From assembly GCF_020177575.1 (NCBI RefSeq), contig NZ_JAHTBK010000001.1, positions 1,981,875 through 2,045,874 on the forward strand: a stretch of DNA of 64,000 nucleotides, in the 5' to 3' direction. The notes below the pieces were generated by a model. That model searched no databases, was not told where the DNA came from, and saw only the letters and a list, made by a program, of their open reading frames with translations. The translations under genes and the position numbers were made by a program. Positions 1 through 8,002 of this stretch are shown one piece after another (position 1 is the stretch's first letter; each line of letters starts with the position of its first letter). Source of the stretch: Hasllibacter sp. MH4015. Its GTDB lineage: Bacteria > Pseudomonadota > Alphaproteobacteria > Rhodobacterales > Rhodobacteraceae.

Positions 1-26
1 TCGAACTGGAAACCTGGCTCGGCTAG
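1..26 (+). CDS. possible C-terminal end of a gene entering from upstream
   Basis: Reading in the frame that starts at base 3, the first bases encode ELETWLG followed by a TAG stop at 24-26. This would be the last few residues of a plus-strand gene whose body lies outside the window. The stretch is too short to assign a family or to be sure that it is coding. Confidence 0.3.
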
Positions 27-173
27 GTCCCCCTCCCGCGCGCCGCCCCCCTAGGCTTACCGGGGGGCGGCGTTGCCCCGGCCCGCCTGTTGATCCATCT
101 CAAGGCGCGTATCCCCGGCATCTGCCATCCTTGAAGGCGCAATCCCGCGCGTCCCACCGAAAGGATAGCTGCC

Positions 174-608
174 ATGTTCACCTCCATTCTCGTTGCCATC
201 GACGGATCGGAACCGTCGCGCCACGCGCTCAAGACCGCCTGCGGCCTGGCCAAGGCATTCGGGGCGGAACTGCACCTGCTCCACGCCCCCCAGATCGAGA
301 CGATGGCGATCGCCGTGGGGGCCGCTGTCGTTGACGTGCCCGTCACGCCCGAACGGATCGCGGAGGCGGGTAAAGGCGTGATGGAAGACGCCGTGAAGCG
401 CGCAACCGAGGAGGGGATCACCGTCGCAAGCGACACGATCGGATCGGGCGATGCGGTGGACAACATCCTCGACACGGCAAAGCTGAACTCCGCCGACCTG
501 ATCGTGATGGGGCGGCGCGGCCTTGGCTCCGTCGCCAGCCTGTTCCTCGGCTCGGTCAGCCAGAAAGTGTCCCACGGCGCGAAATGTTCGGTGCTGACGG
601 TGGGCTGA
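174..608 (+). CDS. universal stress protein (UspA family)
   Basis: A 144-residue single-domain Usp, the usual length for the family. The N-terminus (MFTSILVAIDGSE) is the first beta strand with the conserved Asp. Near the C-terminus the ATP-binding pattern G-x2-G-x9-G-S is intact (MGRRGLG...FLGS), so it belongs to the ATP-binding class. Such proteins are cytoplasmic and support survival under starvation or oxidative and energy stress; the specific role here cannot be read from the sequence. A weak AAGGA lies upstream of the ATG. It stands alone, with about 250 bases to the next gene and no obvious partner. Confidence 0.92.
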   Translation: MFTSILVAIDGSEPSRHALKTACGLAKAFGAELHLLHAPQIETMAIAVGAAVVDVPVTPERIAEAGKGVMEDAVKRATEEGITVASDTIGSGDAVDNILDTAKLNSADLIVMGRRGLGSVASLFLGSVSQKVSHGAKCSVLTVG

Positions 609-859
609 TCCACGGCACACCGGGCCATCTTTGTCGGCCCCGTCCCTTCCCCGCGCCGGTCGCTTTCGCGCTCGGCGGGCCGGCGTGACACCGCCCCTGT
701 CGTGCCGGGCGGCCCTGCGCCTGCGCACTGCCGCCCTGCGCCAGATCACGGTTTCGTGACCACGCGCCCTCTCGCCCTATCTCGAACAATACGCCACCCT
801 TCGCGCCCATGCGGCGGACCGGGTCGCTCGACACAACACCTCTGGGGAGAGACCTGAAC

Positions 860-2416
860 ATGAACCGCCTTCTGACCGCCAGCGTGCTTGCGCTGGCCAC
901 CGCCATTCCGGCACATGCCGAGACCTTCCGGTGGGCCGCCACCACCGATCCGCAGACGATGGACCCCCACGCGGTCAGCTCCGCGCCGGTTCTGGGGTTC
1001 CTCAACAATGTCTATGAAGGGCTGGTGCGCCGGGGCCGCGACATGGCGATCGAACCCGCCCTCGCCACCGCGTGGGAGCCGATCGGCGACGGCGAAGGCT
1101 GGCGCTTCACCCTGCGCGAAGGCGTGACCTTCCATGACGGCGCGGCCTTCACGGCGGACGATGTGCTTTTCAGCTACGAGCGCGCAAGTTCCGAGGATTC
1201 CGACGTGTCAAGCTGGTTCGCGCCCGTCTCCGACGTCGTGGTCGTGGATGAGTTCACCGTCGATATCCTCACCTCCTCTCCGCAGCCGATCTTTCCCGAC
1301 AGCATCGCCAACTGGATGATCATGGACAGCGACTGGGCCGCGGCGAACGACGCCGAACGCCCCGCCCGCGACGCAGAGAATTACGCGACCCGCAACGTCA
1401 ACGGCACCGCCGCCTTCATGCTGGAAAGCCGCCAACCCGATCTGGAGACGGTGCTGGTCCCCTTTGACGGCTGGTGGGGAGAGGTGGAACACAACATCAC
1501 CCGCGCGGTCTTCACCCCGATCCAGAACTCCGCCACCGCCGTGGCCGCCCTTCTGTCGGGGGATATCGACCTGATCGACCCTGTCCCTGTGCAAGATGCC
1601 GCGCGGGTCAACGATGCCGACGGCGTCTATGTCCTCGACGGGATCGAGGCGCGGGTCATCATGCTGGGATATGCCCACGATCACGAGACGCTGCAAAACG
1701 GCGGTGAAAACATTTTCGCCGATGTGCGCGTGCGCCGCGCCGTGGGCCATGCCGTGAACGTGCCTGCAATCCTGCAAGCGATCATGGGCGGCTCGGCGGA
1801 GGCCGAGAGCCAGCTGGTCAGCCCGGCCATGCGCGGCTATTCCCAGCCCAACGCGGCGCGCCCCGAATACGACCAGGACCTCGCCCGGTCGCTCATCGCG
1901 GAGGCAGGCGCAGATGGCGCGGAATTCACCCTCTCCTGCCCCAATGACCGCTACCTGAATGACGAGGCCGTGTGCCAGGCCATCGTCGGTATGCTGGCGC
2001 AGGTCGGGCTGAATGCCACACTCGATGCGATGCCGGTCTCGAATTACTGGCCGGAGCTGCGGGCCGACAATTTCGATATGTACCTGCTGGGATGGTCGCC
2101 GGGCACCTTCGATGCCGAACACCCGATCCGCTTCCTCGTGCACACCAATGGTGAACGTCTGGGTACGTGGAATTTCGGCGGCTATTCCAATCCCCGCATC
2201 GACGAGATGTTGCCGATGATCCAGTCCGAGATCGACGACACCGCGCGCCAGGCGATGCTGGATGAGGCGGCAGCGATCATTCAAGAAGATGTCGTCTATA
2301 CGCCGCTTTACGTGCAGCCGCTTCTGTGGGGCGTGCGCGACGGGATCGAATTGACCCAGCGGCCCGACAATTTCTTCATCCTGCGCTGGGTGTCGGTGGG
2401 CGAAGCCAACGACTGA
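860..2416 (+). CDS. ABC transporter substrate-binding protein, family 5 (peptide/opine type)
   Basis: A 518-residue periplasmic solute-binding protein. The start at 860 is chosen because it gives a clean signal peptide (MNRLLTASVLALATAIPAHA, cut before ETFRWA) and has GGGGAG upstream; longer in-frame starts add non-signal sequence. The mature protein has the family-5 (DppA/OppA) pattern: 'TTDPQTMDPH' near the N-terminus, 'WEP..DGEGWRFTLREGVTFHDG', and the C-terminal 'YTPLYVQP.LWG'. It should deliver an oligopeptide-like or other amphipathic substrate to the permeases encoded at 3493-5489, although a gene on the opposite strand lies between them. The substrate cannot be told from the sequence. 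Confidence 0.93.
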   Translation: MNRLLTASVLALATAIPAHAETFRWAATTDPQTMDPHAVSSAPVLGFLNNVYEGLVRRGRDMAIEPALATAWEPIGDGEGWRFTLREGVTFHDGAAFTADDVLFSYERASSEDSDVSSWFAPVSDVVVVDEFTVDILTSSPQPIFPDSIANWMIMDSDWAAANDAERPARDAENYATRNVNGTAAFMLESRQPDLETVLVPFDGWWGEVEHNITRAVFTPIQNSATAVAALLSGDIDLIDPVPVQDAARVNDADGVYVLDGIEARVIMLGYAHDHETLQNGGENIFADVRVRRAVGHAVNVPAILQAIMGGSAEAESQLVSPAMRGYSQPNAARPEYDQDLARSLIAEAGADGAEFTLSCPNDRYLNDEAVCQAIVGMLAQVGLNATLDAMPVSNYWPELRADNFDMYLLGWSPGTFDAEHPIRFLVHTNGERLGTWNFGGYSNPRIDEMLPMIQSEIDDTARQAMLDEAAAIIQEDVVYTPLYVQPLLWGVRDGIELTQRPDNFFILRWVSVGEAND

Positions 2417-2420
2417 AACC

Positions 2421-2450
2421 GGGCCAGTGGGCGCGTCGTGCGCCCGGCCC
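2421..2450. terminator. GC-rich hairpin between convergent genes
   Basis: Just after the stop of the binding-protein gene there is a stem of GGGCGC/GCGCCC (2429-2434 with 2440-2445). It is extended by an outer GGGCC/GGCCC pair (2421-2425 with 2446-2450) with a three-base bulge. It lies between convergent genes, as expected for a shared terminator, but no T-run follows, so the assignment is tentative. Confidence 0.45.
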
Positions 2451-2514
2451 CCCGGGGGGAGGGTTCCCCTTCCCCCGGCCTCACGCTCCGTCACGCCGCG
2501 ACGTCAGCCGCGCC

Positions 2515-3285
2515 TCAGAACCCCAAAGTGAACCGCCGCACCAGCGTCACGCCCGCGCGCGCCTGGAACGTGTCGCCGTTCTGCACGATCGGGCTGTCGG
2601 CGGCAGAGCCCTGAAGCTCCCCCAGCTCCAGCCGCCCGCGCACCGACCAATCGTCGTTCAGGGCGTGGATGATGTTGAGCTGTAGGCCCGCATAGGTCAC
2701 GCCACCCTCCGCATCATAAGCCCCGAAGCCGCTGACGCTCGCCGCCGCCTCTGCGGCCGTGATGCCGAAATAGGTCTGGGCATAATCGTCCGAGGCGATC
2801 TGCACCCGTGGCCCCAGCGTGATCGTCGTGCTGTCCGACGGGCGGAAGATGACGTCGCCGCCGATCTCGCCCACGAAGGTGTTGTGGCCGATGACGCCAT
2901 ACCGGACATCCCCGAACACGCGCCACGCTTCGGTTGCGTATCCGACGCCGCCGCCCAGCTCGACGGAGAAGGGGACGTCTTCCAATCCGACAAGCTCCGC
3001 GTTGTCTTCGGCCAGACGCGCGTGGCTGATGCGGAACGCGCCGCGAAAGCCGAATCCCTCCCGCGGGCCGGTATCGGGGCGCGCGATCGGGCCGATCTCC
3101 AATTCGTGAAGCTGCCCGAACCCAAGCGGCCGAACACGGTAGCTGTCGGCCCCGAAATAATCGGGCATCACCTGTCCGCCGAACCCGAGCGAGGCGGTGA
3201 TCCCCGGCCCCTCCGCCGATGCCGCGCCGCCCGTCATGGCGGCAAAAGCCGCCGCAAACGCCATAAGGCGCACCCGTTTCGTCAT
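2515..3285 (-). CDS. MipA/OmpV-family outer-membrane protein
   Basis: A 256-residue protein. The start at 3285 gives a signal peptide (MTKRVRLMAFAAAFAAMTGGAASA); the longer open frame upstream is not protein-like. The mature N-terminus (GFGGQVMPDYFGADSYRVRP), the alternating amphipathic strands, the 'GLQLNIIHALNDDWSVRGRLELGEL' region and the C-terminal '..VRRFTLGF' ending in Phe fit a small outer-membrane beta-barrel of the MipA/OmpV type (MltA-interacting, scaffold-like in E. coli). It is transcribed against the ABC transporter genes and splits the binding protein from its permeases. Its role here is unknown; passage of substrates or a cell-wall scaffold are both possible. Confidence 0.8.
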   Translation of the reverse strand: MTKRVRLMAFAAAFAAMTGGAASAEGPGITASLGFGGQVMPDYFGADSYRVRPLGFGQLHELEIGPIARPDTGPREGFGFRGAFRISHARLAEDNAELVGLEDVPFSVELGGGVGYATEAWRVFGDVRYGVIGHNTFVGEIGGDVIFRPSDSTTITLGPRVQIASDDYAQTYFGITAAEAAASVSGFGAYDAEGGVTYAGLQLNIIHALNDDWSVRGRLELGELQGSAADSPIVQNGDTFQARAGVTLVRRFTLGF

Positions 3286-3492
3286 CTGGTGATCCCCCAA
3301 GATCGTGGTCCGCGGCACATGCCCGGACCTGCCGTGCGATATGGGGCGCGGGGGGGTCTTCGGCAAATCGTTTCGCGCGCGATGCGCGTCTTTTCGCGGG
3401 GATGTGGCGTCCCTGACACCACGTCGCCCCCTTGACCTGCCCGCCCGATGCAGGCAGCACCAAGGGCACACACGCCGCAATCGCCAGGCCCC

Positions 3493-4509
3493 ATGCTCAG
3501 CTTCATTCTCAGACGCGTCTTGCAATCCCTTCTCGTCCTGTTGGTCGTGGGCCTCGTCGCGTTCGCCATGTTCCGCTTCGTGGGCGACCCGGTCGACACG
3601 ATGCTGGGCCAGGAACGCACGATGGACGACATCGAACGCCTCCGCGAAGTGCTTGGCCTCAACAAGCCGTTCTTCATCCAGTACTGGGATTTCCTGGTGC
3701 GCGCGGTGCAGGGCGACCTGGGCATCTCCTACCGCCAGGGCCGCCCGGTGGCGGAGATCATCGTGGAACGCCTTCCCGCCACGCTGGAACTGGCGCTGGT
3801 ATCGGGCTTCATCGCGTTCGCGGCCGGCATCGTGCTTGGCATCTTCACCGCGATCCGGCGCGACGGGTTCACCGCCAACGCCATCATGTCGATCAGCCTG
3901 ATCGGCGTGTCCCTGCCCACCTTCCTGATCGGGGTCCTGTTGATCTATGGCTTCGGGGTGGGGGTAAACATCCCCCTGCCCTTCTCCGATACGGTTTGGA
4001 ACACCGGCGGCATGCCGACCTTCGGGCGCGGCGACACAGTTGAGCTCGGCTGGTGGACGACCGGGTTCCTGACATGGGACGGGATCAAGTCGATCATCCT
4101 GCCCGCCATCACCCTCGGCCTCTACCAGATGACCCTCATCATGCGTCTTGTCCGGGCCGAGATGCTAGAGGTTCTGCGCGCCGATTACATCCGCTTCGCC
4201 CGCGCCCGGGGCCTGTCGGACCGCGCCATCAACTTCCGCCACGCGCTCAAGAATACCCTCGTGCCGGTTATCACCGTGACCGGCCTGCAACTGGGCTCCA
4301 TCATCGCCTTTGCGATTATCACGGAGACGGTGTTCCAATGGCCGGGCGTGGGACTTCTCTTCATCAACGCGATCCGCTTCGTCGATATCCCCGTCATGGC
4401 GGCCTACCTGATGATGATCTCCGTCATGTTCGTGGCCATCAACCTGATCGTGGACCTGCTCTATGTGGCCATTGATCCGCGCCTGCGTGGCGAAGGGAAG
4501 GCCCTATGA
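3493..4509 (+). CDS. ABC transporter permease, DppB type
   Basis: A 338-residue inner-membrane permease starting MLSFILRRVLQSLLVLLVVGLVAFAMFRF, the typical first transmembrane segment of DppB/OppB proteins. An in-frame ATG at 3448 would add 15 non-hydrophobic residues and is less likely. The C-terminal half holds the ATPase-coupling loop (around 'EVLRADYIRFARARGLSDRAINFRHALKN') and ends 'VDLLYVAIDPRLRGEGKAL'. It overlaps the next permease by four bases (ATGA), so the two are translationally coupled. It forms the membrane channel together with the product of 4506-5489. Confidence 0.95.
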   Translation: MLSFILRRVLQSLLVLLVVGLVAFAMFRFVGDPVDTMLGQERTMDDIERLREVLGLNKPFFIQYWDFLVRAVQGDLGISYRQGRPVAEIIVERLPATLELALVSGFIAFAAGIVLGIFTAIRRDGFTANAIMSISLIGVSLPTFLIGVLLIYGFGVGVNIPLPFSDTVWNTGGMPTFGRGDTVELGWWTTGFLTWDGIKSIILPAITLGLYQMTLIMRLVRAEMLEVLRADYIRFARARGLSDRAINFRHALKNTLVPVITVTGLQLGSIIAFAIITETVFQWPGVGLLFINAIRFVDIPVMAAYLMMISVMFVAINLIVDLLYVAIDPRLRGEGKAL

Positions 4510-5489
4510 CCGACACGCCGCAAAACCCCGCGCCGCCCCCCGCACCCGCGCCCGCGCCCGAGGCGTTGCGCGCCCGCTCGCGCCTCTCCCGCGCCTGGGA
4601 CAGCGACGTGGCCTATGCCTTCCGCCATTCGCCCGTGGCGCTGGTGTCCAGCACCGTGACGATCCTCATGGTGCTGGCCGCGATCTTCGCGCCCCTCATC
4701 GCGCCGCACGATCCGTTCAACCCCGCCACGCTGAACCTGATGAACGGGTTGAGCGAACCCGGCGTGCCCAACCAGTTCACCGGTGAGACGTTTTTCCTCG
4801 GCACCGACGATCAGGGCCGCGATGTCTTCTCCACCATCCTCTACGGGTTGCGCATCTCGCTCTTCGTGGGCTTCGCCGCCGTGACATTCGCGCTGGTCCT
4901 GGGCGTGGCACTCGGCCTTCTGGCGGCCTATGTCGGCGGCTGGACGGAGACGATCATCATGCGCATCGCCGACATCCAGCTCACGTTTCCGTCGATCCTG
5001 GTGGCGCTCCTGATCTCCGGCATCGCCAAGGGGATCACCCCGATCGAATACCGCGACGAGATGGCGATTTTCGTGCTGATCCTCGCCATCGGCCTGTCCG
5101 ACTGGGTGCAATTCGCCCGCGTGGTCCGCGGGGCCACGCTGGTCGAGAAGAACAAGGAATACGTGCAGGCCGCCCGCCTGATCGGTCGCTCGCCCTTCGT
5201 CATCATGGCCCGCCACATCCTGCCCAACGTCCTCTCGCCCGTCCTCGTCATCGCAACGATCTCTCTGGCCCTCGCCATCATCGCCGAGGCCACCCTCAGC
5301 TTCCTCGGCGTCGGCGCGCCGCCCACCGAGCCGTCCCTCGGCACGCTCATCCGCATCGGGCAGACGTTCCTGTTCTCTGGCAATTGGTGGATTTTGGTGT
5401 TCCCGGCGGCGACGCTGCTGGTACTGGCGCTGAGTGTGAACCTGCTGGGAGATTGGCTGCGGGATGCGCTCAATCCGAGGCTGCGCTAG
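4506..5489 (+). CDS. ABC transporter permease, DppC type
   Basis: A 327-residue permease. A proline/alanine-rich cytoplasmic N-terminal tail precedes the first membrane segment (VALVSSTVTILMVLAAIFAPLIAPHDPF, typical of DppC/OppC). The family motif 'FLGTDDQGRDVFSTILYGLRISL' follows, and the coupling loop contains 'EYVQAARLIGRSPFVIMARHILPNVLSPVLV'. It ends 'GDWLRDALNPRLR', as usual for the family. Its ATG overlaps the stop of the DppB-type gene. The next gene downstream is not the expected ATPase but an unrelated AT-richer gene that begins one base after this stop codon. Confidence 0.95.
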   Translation: MTDTPQNPAPPPAPAPAPEALRARSRLSRAWDSDVAYAFRHSPVALVSSTVTILMVLAAIFAPLIAPHDPFNPATLNLMNGLSEPGVPNQFTGETFFLGTDDQGRDVFSTILYGLRISLFVGFAAVTFALVLGVALGLLAAYVGGWTETIIMRIADIQLTFPSILVALLISGIAKGITPIEYRDEMAIFVLILAIGLSDWVQFARVVRGATLVEKNKEYVQAARLIGRSPFVIMARHILPNVLSPVLVIATISLALAIIAEATLSFLGVGAPPTEPSLGTLIRIGQTFLFSGNWWILVFPAATLLVLALSVNLLGDWLRDALNPRLR

Positions 5490-5490
5490 C

Positions 5491-6159
5491 ATGGCGCTAA
5501 GTCAGGTTCAGATCATTCAGTCTCTGGGTGAAGCGCTCAGCTGGTTTGAACGTGAACTGTCTTGGGGAACAAACCCGGCAGAACTCAATCACCTGACGGG
5601 CCGAATTGGCGAACTCTACGCGGCCATGATTACCCGTGGCCAAATGGCGTCAGACGTAAACCAACAAGGCTACGATGTTGTCAGTGCCGAGGGAGAGCGC
5701 CTTTCTGTGAAGACCATCACGTCGTCTAACCATGTGGCGTTCAACCAAAACACTCTCGATAGAGTCGATCGCATTCTCGTTTTGCGAATATTGATCGATG
5801 AGGGAGAAGTCTCGATCGAGGAATTGTTCGACGGCAACCCTGAAGGCGCCCGATCAATGATGCGCGAAAACAATGGAAAACTGCGCATAAGTGTCTCTGC
5901 AATGGAGAAACCCAACAAGCCTTTGCGCGAAATTCCGGTCCAGAATTCTGTTGCAACCCACGGATTCGAAGTCTCCATTTTGGAAAATGGCACGATCAAA
6001 GTGACCTCTGGCGAAGCGATCATCCAGCCTTCGAAACCTGTCCTGCGCGACCTTGCCGCCAAGTTTGGAGTCGACCTTTTGAACGGTGCTGGAAATCCCA
6101 AGAACACAAGACAACTTGGTGCAGACGTCGTTCGCGCCGTAAGTGAATTGAGCGCCTAA
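5491..6159 (+). CDS. unknown protein inserted in an ABC transporter operon; possible PD-(D/E)XK-like fold
   Basis: A 222-residue cytoplasmic protein without signal peptide or membrane segment. I recall similar sequences being filed under a domain of unknown function (DUF6998-like), but cannot verify it. Residues 38-77 ('GRIGELYAAMITRGQ...GYDVVSAEGERLSVKT') resemble the start of a restriction-endonuclease-like core: helix with E41, D62, and K74 in an x-V-K strand, although the usual Glu/Gln two residues before the Lys is Ser here. The C-terminus ('RDLAAKFGVDL..TRQLGADVVRAV') looks like a small helical domain. The gene is clearly AT-richer than its neighbours and uses codons they avoid (ttg, gaa, aat, tct), suggesting transfer. 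It starts one base after the permease stop and its TAA overlaps the ATPase ATG (TAATG), so it is co-translated with the transporter. Function unknown. Confidence 0.8.
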   Translation: MALSQVQIIQSLGEALSWFERELSWGTNPAELNHLTGRIGELYAAMITRGQMASDVNQQGYDVVSAEGERLSVKTITSSNHVAFNQNTLDRVDRILVLRILIDEGEVSIEELFDGNPEGARSMMRENNGKLRISVSAMEKPNKPLREIPVQNSVATHGFEVSILENGTIKVTSGEAIIQPSKPVLRDLAAKFGVDLLNGAGNPKNTRQLGADVVRAVSELSA

Positions 6160-7862
6160 TGCCCCTCCTCGAAATCGAAAACCTCACCGTCGAATTCCCG
6201 ACCCGCCGCCAGGTCTTCACCGCCGTGAAGAACGCGCATCTGTCGGTGGAGCCGGGTGAAATCCACGGGCTCGTGGGCGAGTCCGGCGCTGGTAAATCCA
6301 CCATCGGCGCGGCGATCATGGGCCTTCTGGAGCGCCCCGGTCGCATCGCGGGCGGGATCATCCGCTACAAGGGAGACGAGATCAGCGGCCTCGACACCGA
6401 CGCGATGCGCGCCTTGCGCGGCAAGAAGATCTCCATGATCTTCCAGGACCCGCTGACTTCGCTGAACCCGCTTTTCACCGTGCGCCAGCAATTGGTGGAG
6501 ACGATACAGGAACACCTCAAGGTCTCCTCCGACGAAGCCGATACCCGCGCCCGCGACCTCATCGACCGGGTCGGCATCCCCGATCCCGAAACCCGGCTCG
6601 ACCAATACCCGCACCAGTTTTCCGGCGGCATGCGGCAGCGCGTGGTCATCGCCCTTGCCCTCTGCTCCGAACCCGATGTCATCATCGCCGACGAGCCCAC
6701 AACCGCGCTCGACGTTTCGATCCAGGCGCAGATCCTCGACCTCATCAAGGAGCTGGCCCGCGAACGGCAGGTCGGCGTCATCCTGATCACCCACGACATG
6801 GGCGTGATCGCCGACACGACCGACAAGGTGACGGTCATGTATATGGGCGAGGTCGTGGAAAGCGGCGCCACGGGCCAGGTGCTCGGCCAGCCCTCCCATC
6901 CCTATACCAAGTCGCTGATCGCCGCCGTGCCCCGCCCCAACGTGAAGCTGCACCGCTTTCCGCTGATCTCCTACGGCGGGCGCATCACGGAATTCGCCAT
7001 CGAAGATCTCAAGCGCAACTGGCCGTCGGTGCAGATCGACCGCGCGAAACCGCTGGTGGAGGCGCGCGGGCTGACCAAGCGCTTCCTGCAACGCCGCGCG
7101 ATCCTGCCGCGCAACCGGCAATTCTTCACCGCCGTGGACGAGGCGCGGTTCGAGATCCGCGAAGGCGAGGTCTTCGGGCTGGTCGGCGAAAGCGGCTCCG
7201 GCAAATCGACCATCGCGCGGATGATCGCGGGGCTCTACCCGGTCGATGGGGGGGAGGTCGCGTTTGACGGCAAGCCCGTCTCCAATCAGCCCGGCGGCGT
7301 GCCCGATTGGTACCGCAAGCAGATCCAGATGATTTTCCAGGACCCCTATTCGTCCCTCAACCCGCGCATGCGCGTGGATGAGATCGTGGCCGAACCGGCC
7401 AAGCATCACGGGCTTCTGGCGGGTCAGGCGCTCAAGGATCGGGTGTCGGAATTGCTCGATCGCGTGGGTCTGGGGGCCGAGGCGGGCCTGAAATACCCCC
7501 ACGAGTTTTCCGGCGGGCAGAGGCAGCGGATCTCCATCGCCCGGGCGCTCGCCACCCAGCCGCGTTTCCTGATCTGTGACGAGCCGACCTCTGCGCTGGA
7601 CGTGTCGATCCAGGCGCAGATCCTCAATATCCTCAAGGACTTGCAGGAGCATCTGGGCCTGACCATGCTCTTCATCTCCCACGACCTGCCGGTGGTCCGC
7701 CAGATGTGCGACCGGGTGGGGGTGATGAAAAACGGGGAGCTTGTGGAAGTGGCGGAGACGGAGGCGCTGTTCGCCGATCCGCAGCACCCCTACACCCAGA
7801 GCCTCCTGTCCCTCATGCCGCGTCTGGACGGGCTGTCGGACGAAGGGCTGGCGGTGGCCTGA
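6159..7862 (+). CDS. ABC transporter double ATPase (DppD-DppF fusion)
   Basis: A 567-residue protein with two complete ABC domains, the fused arrangement common in family-5 transporters of Proteobacteria. Domain 1: Walker A GESGAGKST (about residue 38), signature SGGMRQR, Walker B VIIADEPT. Domain 2: Walker A GESGSGKST (about residue 346), signature SGGQRQR, Walker B FLICDEPT, and a switch His in 'FISHDLPVV'. Each domain carries the oligopeptide-transporter C-terminal element ('HPYTKSL', 'HPYTQSLL'). It powers the permeases at 3493-5489. Its ATG overlaps the stop of the unknown gene at 5491-6159. Confidence 0.96.
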   Translation: MPLLEIENLTVEFPTRRQVFTAVKNAHLSVEPGEIHGLVGESGAGKSTIGAAIMGLLERPGRIAGGIIRYKGDEISGLDTDAMRALRGKKISMIFQDPLTSLNPLFTVRQQLVETIQEHLKVSSDEADTRARDLIDRVGIPDPETRLDQYPHQFSGGMRQRVVIALALCSEPDVIIADEPTTALDVSIQAQILDLIKELARERQVGVILITHDMGVIADTTDKVTVMYMGEVVESGATGQVLGQPSHPYTKSLIAAVPRPNVKLHRFPLISYGGRITEFAIEDLKRNWPSVQIDRAKPLVEARGLTKRFLQRRAILPRNRQFFTAVDEARFEIREGEVFGLVGESGSGKSTIARMIAGLYPVDGGEVAFDGKPVSNQPGGVPDWYRKQIQMIFQDPYSSLNPRMRVDEIVAEPAKHHGLLAGQALKDRVSELLDRVGLGAEAGLKYPHEFSGGQRQRISIARALATQPRFLICDEPTSALDVSIQAQILNILKDLQEHLGLTMLFISHDLPVVRQMCDRVGVMKNGELVEVAETEALFADPQHPYTQSLLSLMPRLDGLSDEGLAVA

Positions 7863-7900
7863 GCCGATCTTGATGTCGCCCGGCGGGGCCGGTCGATCAA

Positions 7901-7925
7901 CCGGGGGAGGCCTTGCCTCCCCCGG
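7901..7925. terminator. perfect 11-bp stem-loop between convergent genes
   Basis: Bases 7901-7911 (ccgggggaggc) pair perfectly with 7915-7925, leaving a ctt loop. It lies between the ATPase stop (7862) and the convergent mannosidase stop (8003). The sequence after it (accccctccaggatatttcc) resembles the GC-rich stem plus short tail often seen between genes in Rhodobacterales. It probably acts as a bidirectional terminator, though the T-run is poor. Confidence 0.6.
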
Positions 7926-8002
7926 ACCCCCTCCAGGATATTTCCGGCACATGGAAGACTGGGCGCGCGCAGGCGGCGGACAGGCGAGGGCTCCCTACCC
8001 GG

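Noticed and set aside
1208-2494. 428-residue open frame opposite the substrate-binding protein gene
   Set aside because: It is the antisense shadow of a clear family-5 binding protein, is rich in His/Arg/Gly as high-G+C shadows are, and has no recognisable domain.
5491-6159. insertion sequence or integrated element
   Set aside because: Despite unusual base composition there are no terminal inverted repeats, target duplications or transposase motifs; only a single gene is inserted.
6156-7952. 598-residue open frame opposite the double ATPase gene
   Set aside because: Antisense shadow; low-complexity His/Asp/Arg composition, while the plus strand has both Walker and signature motifs.
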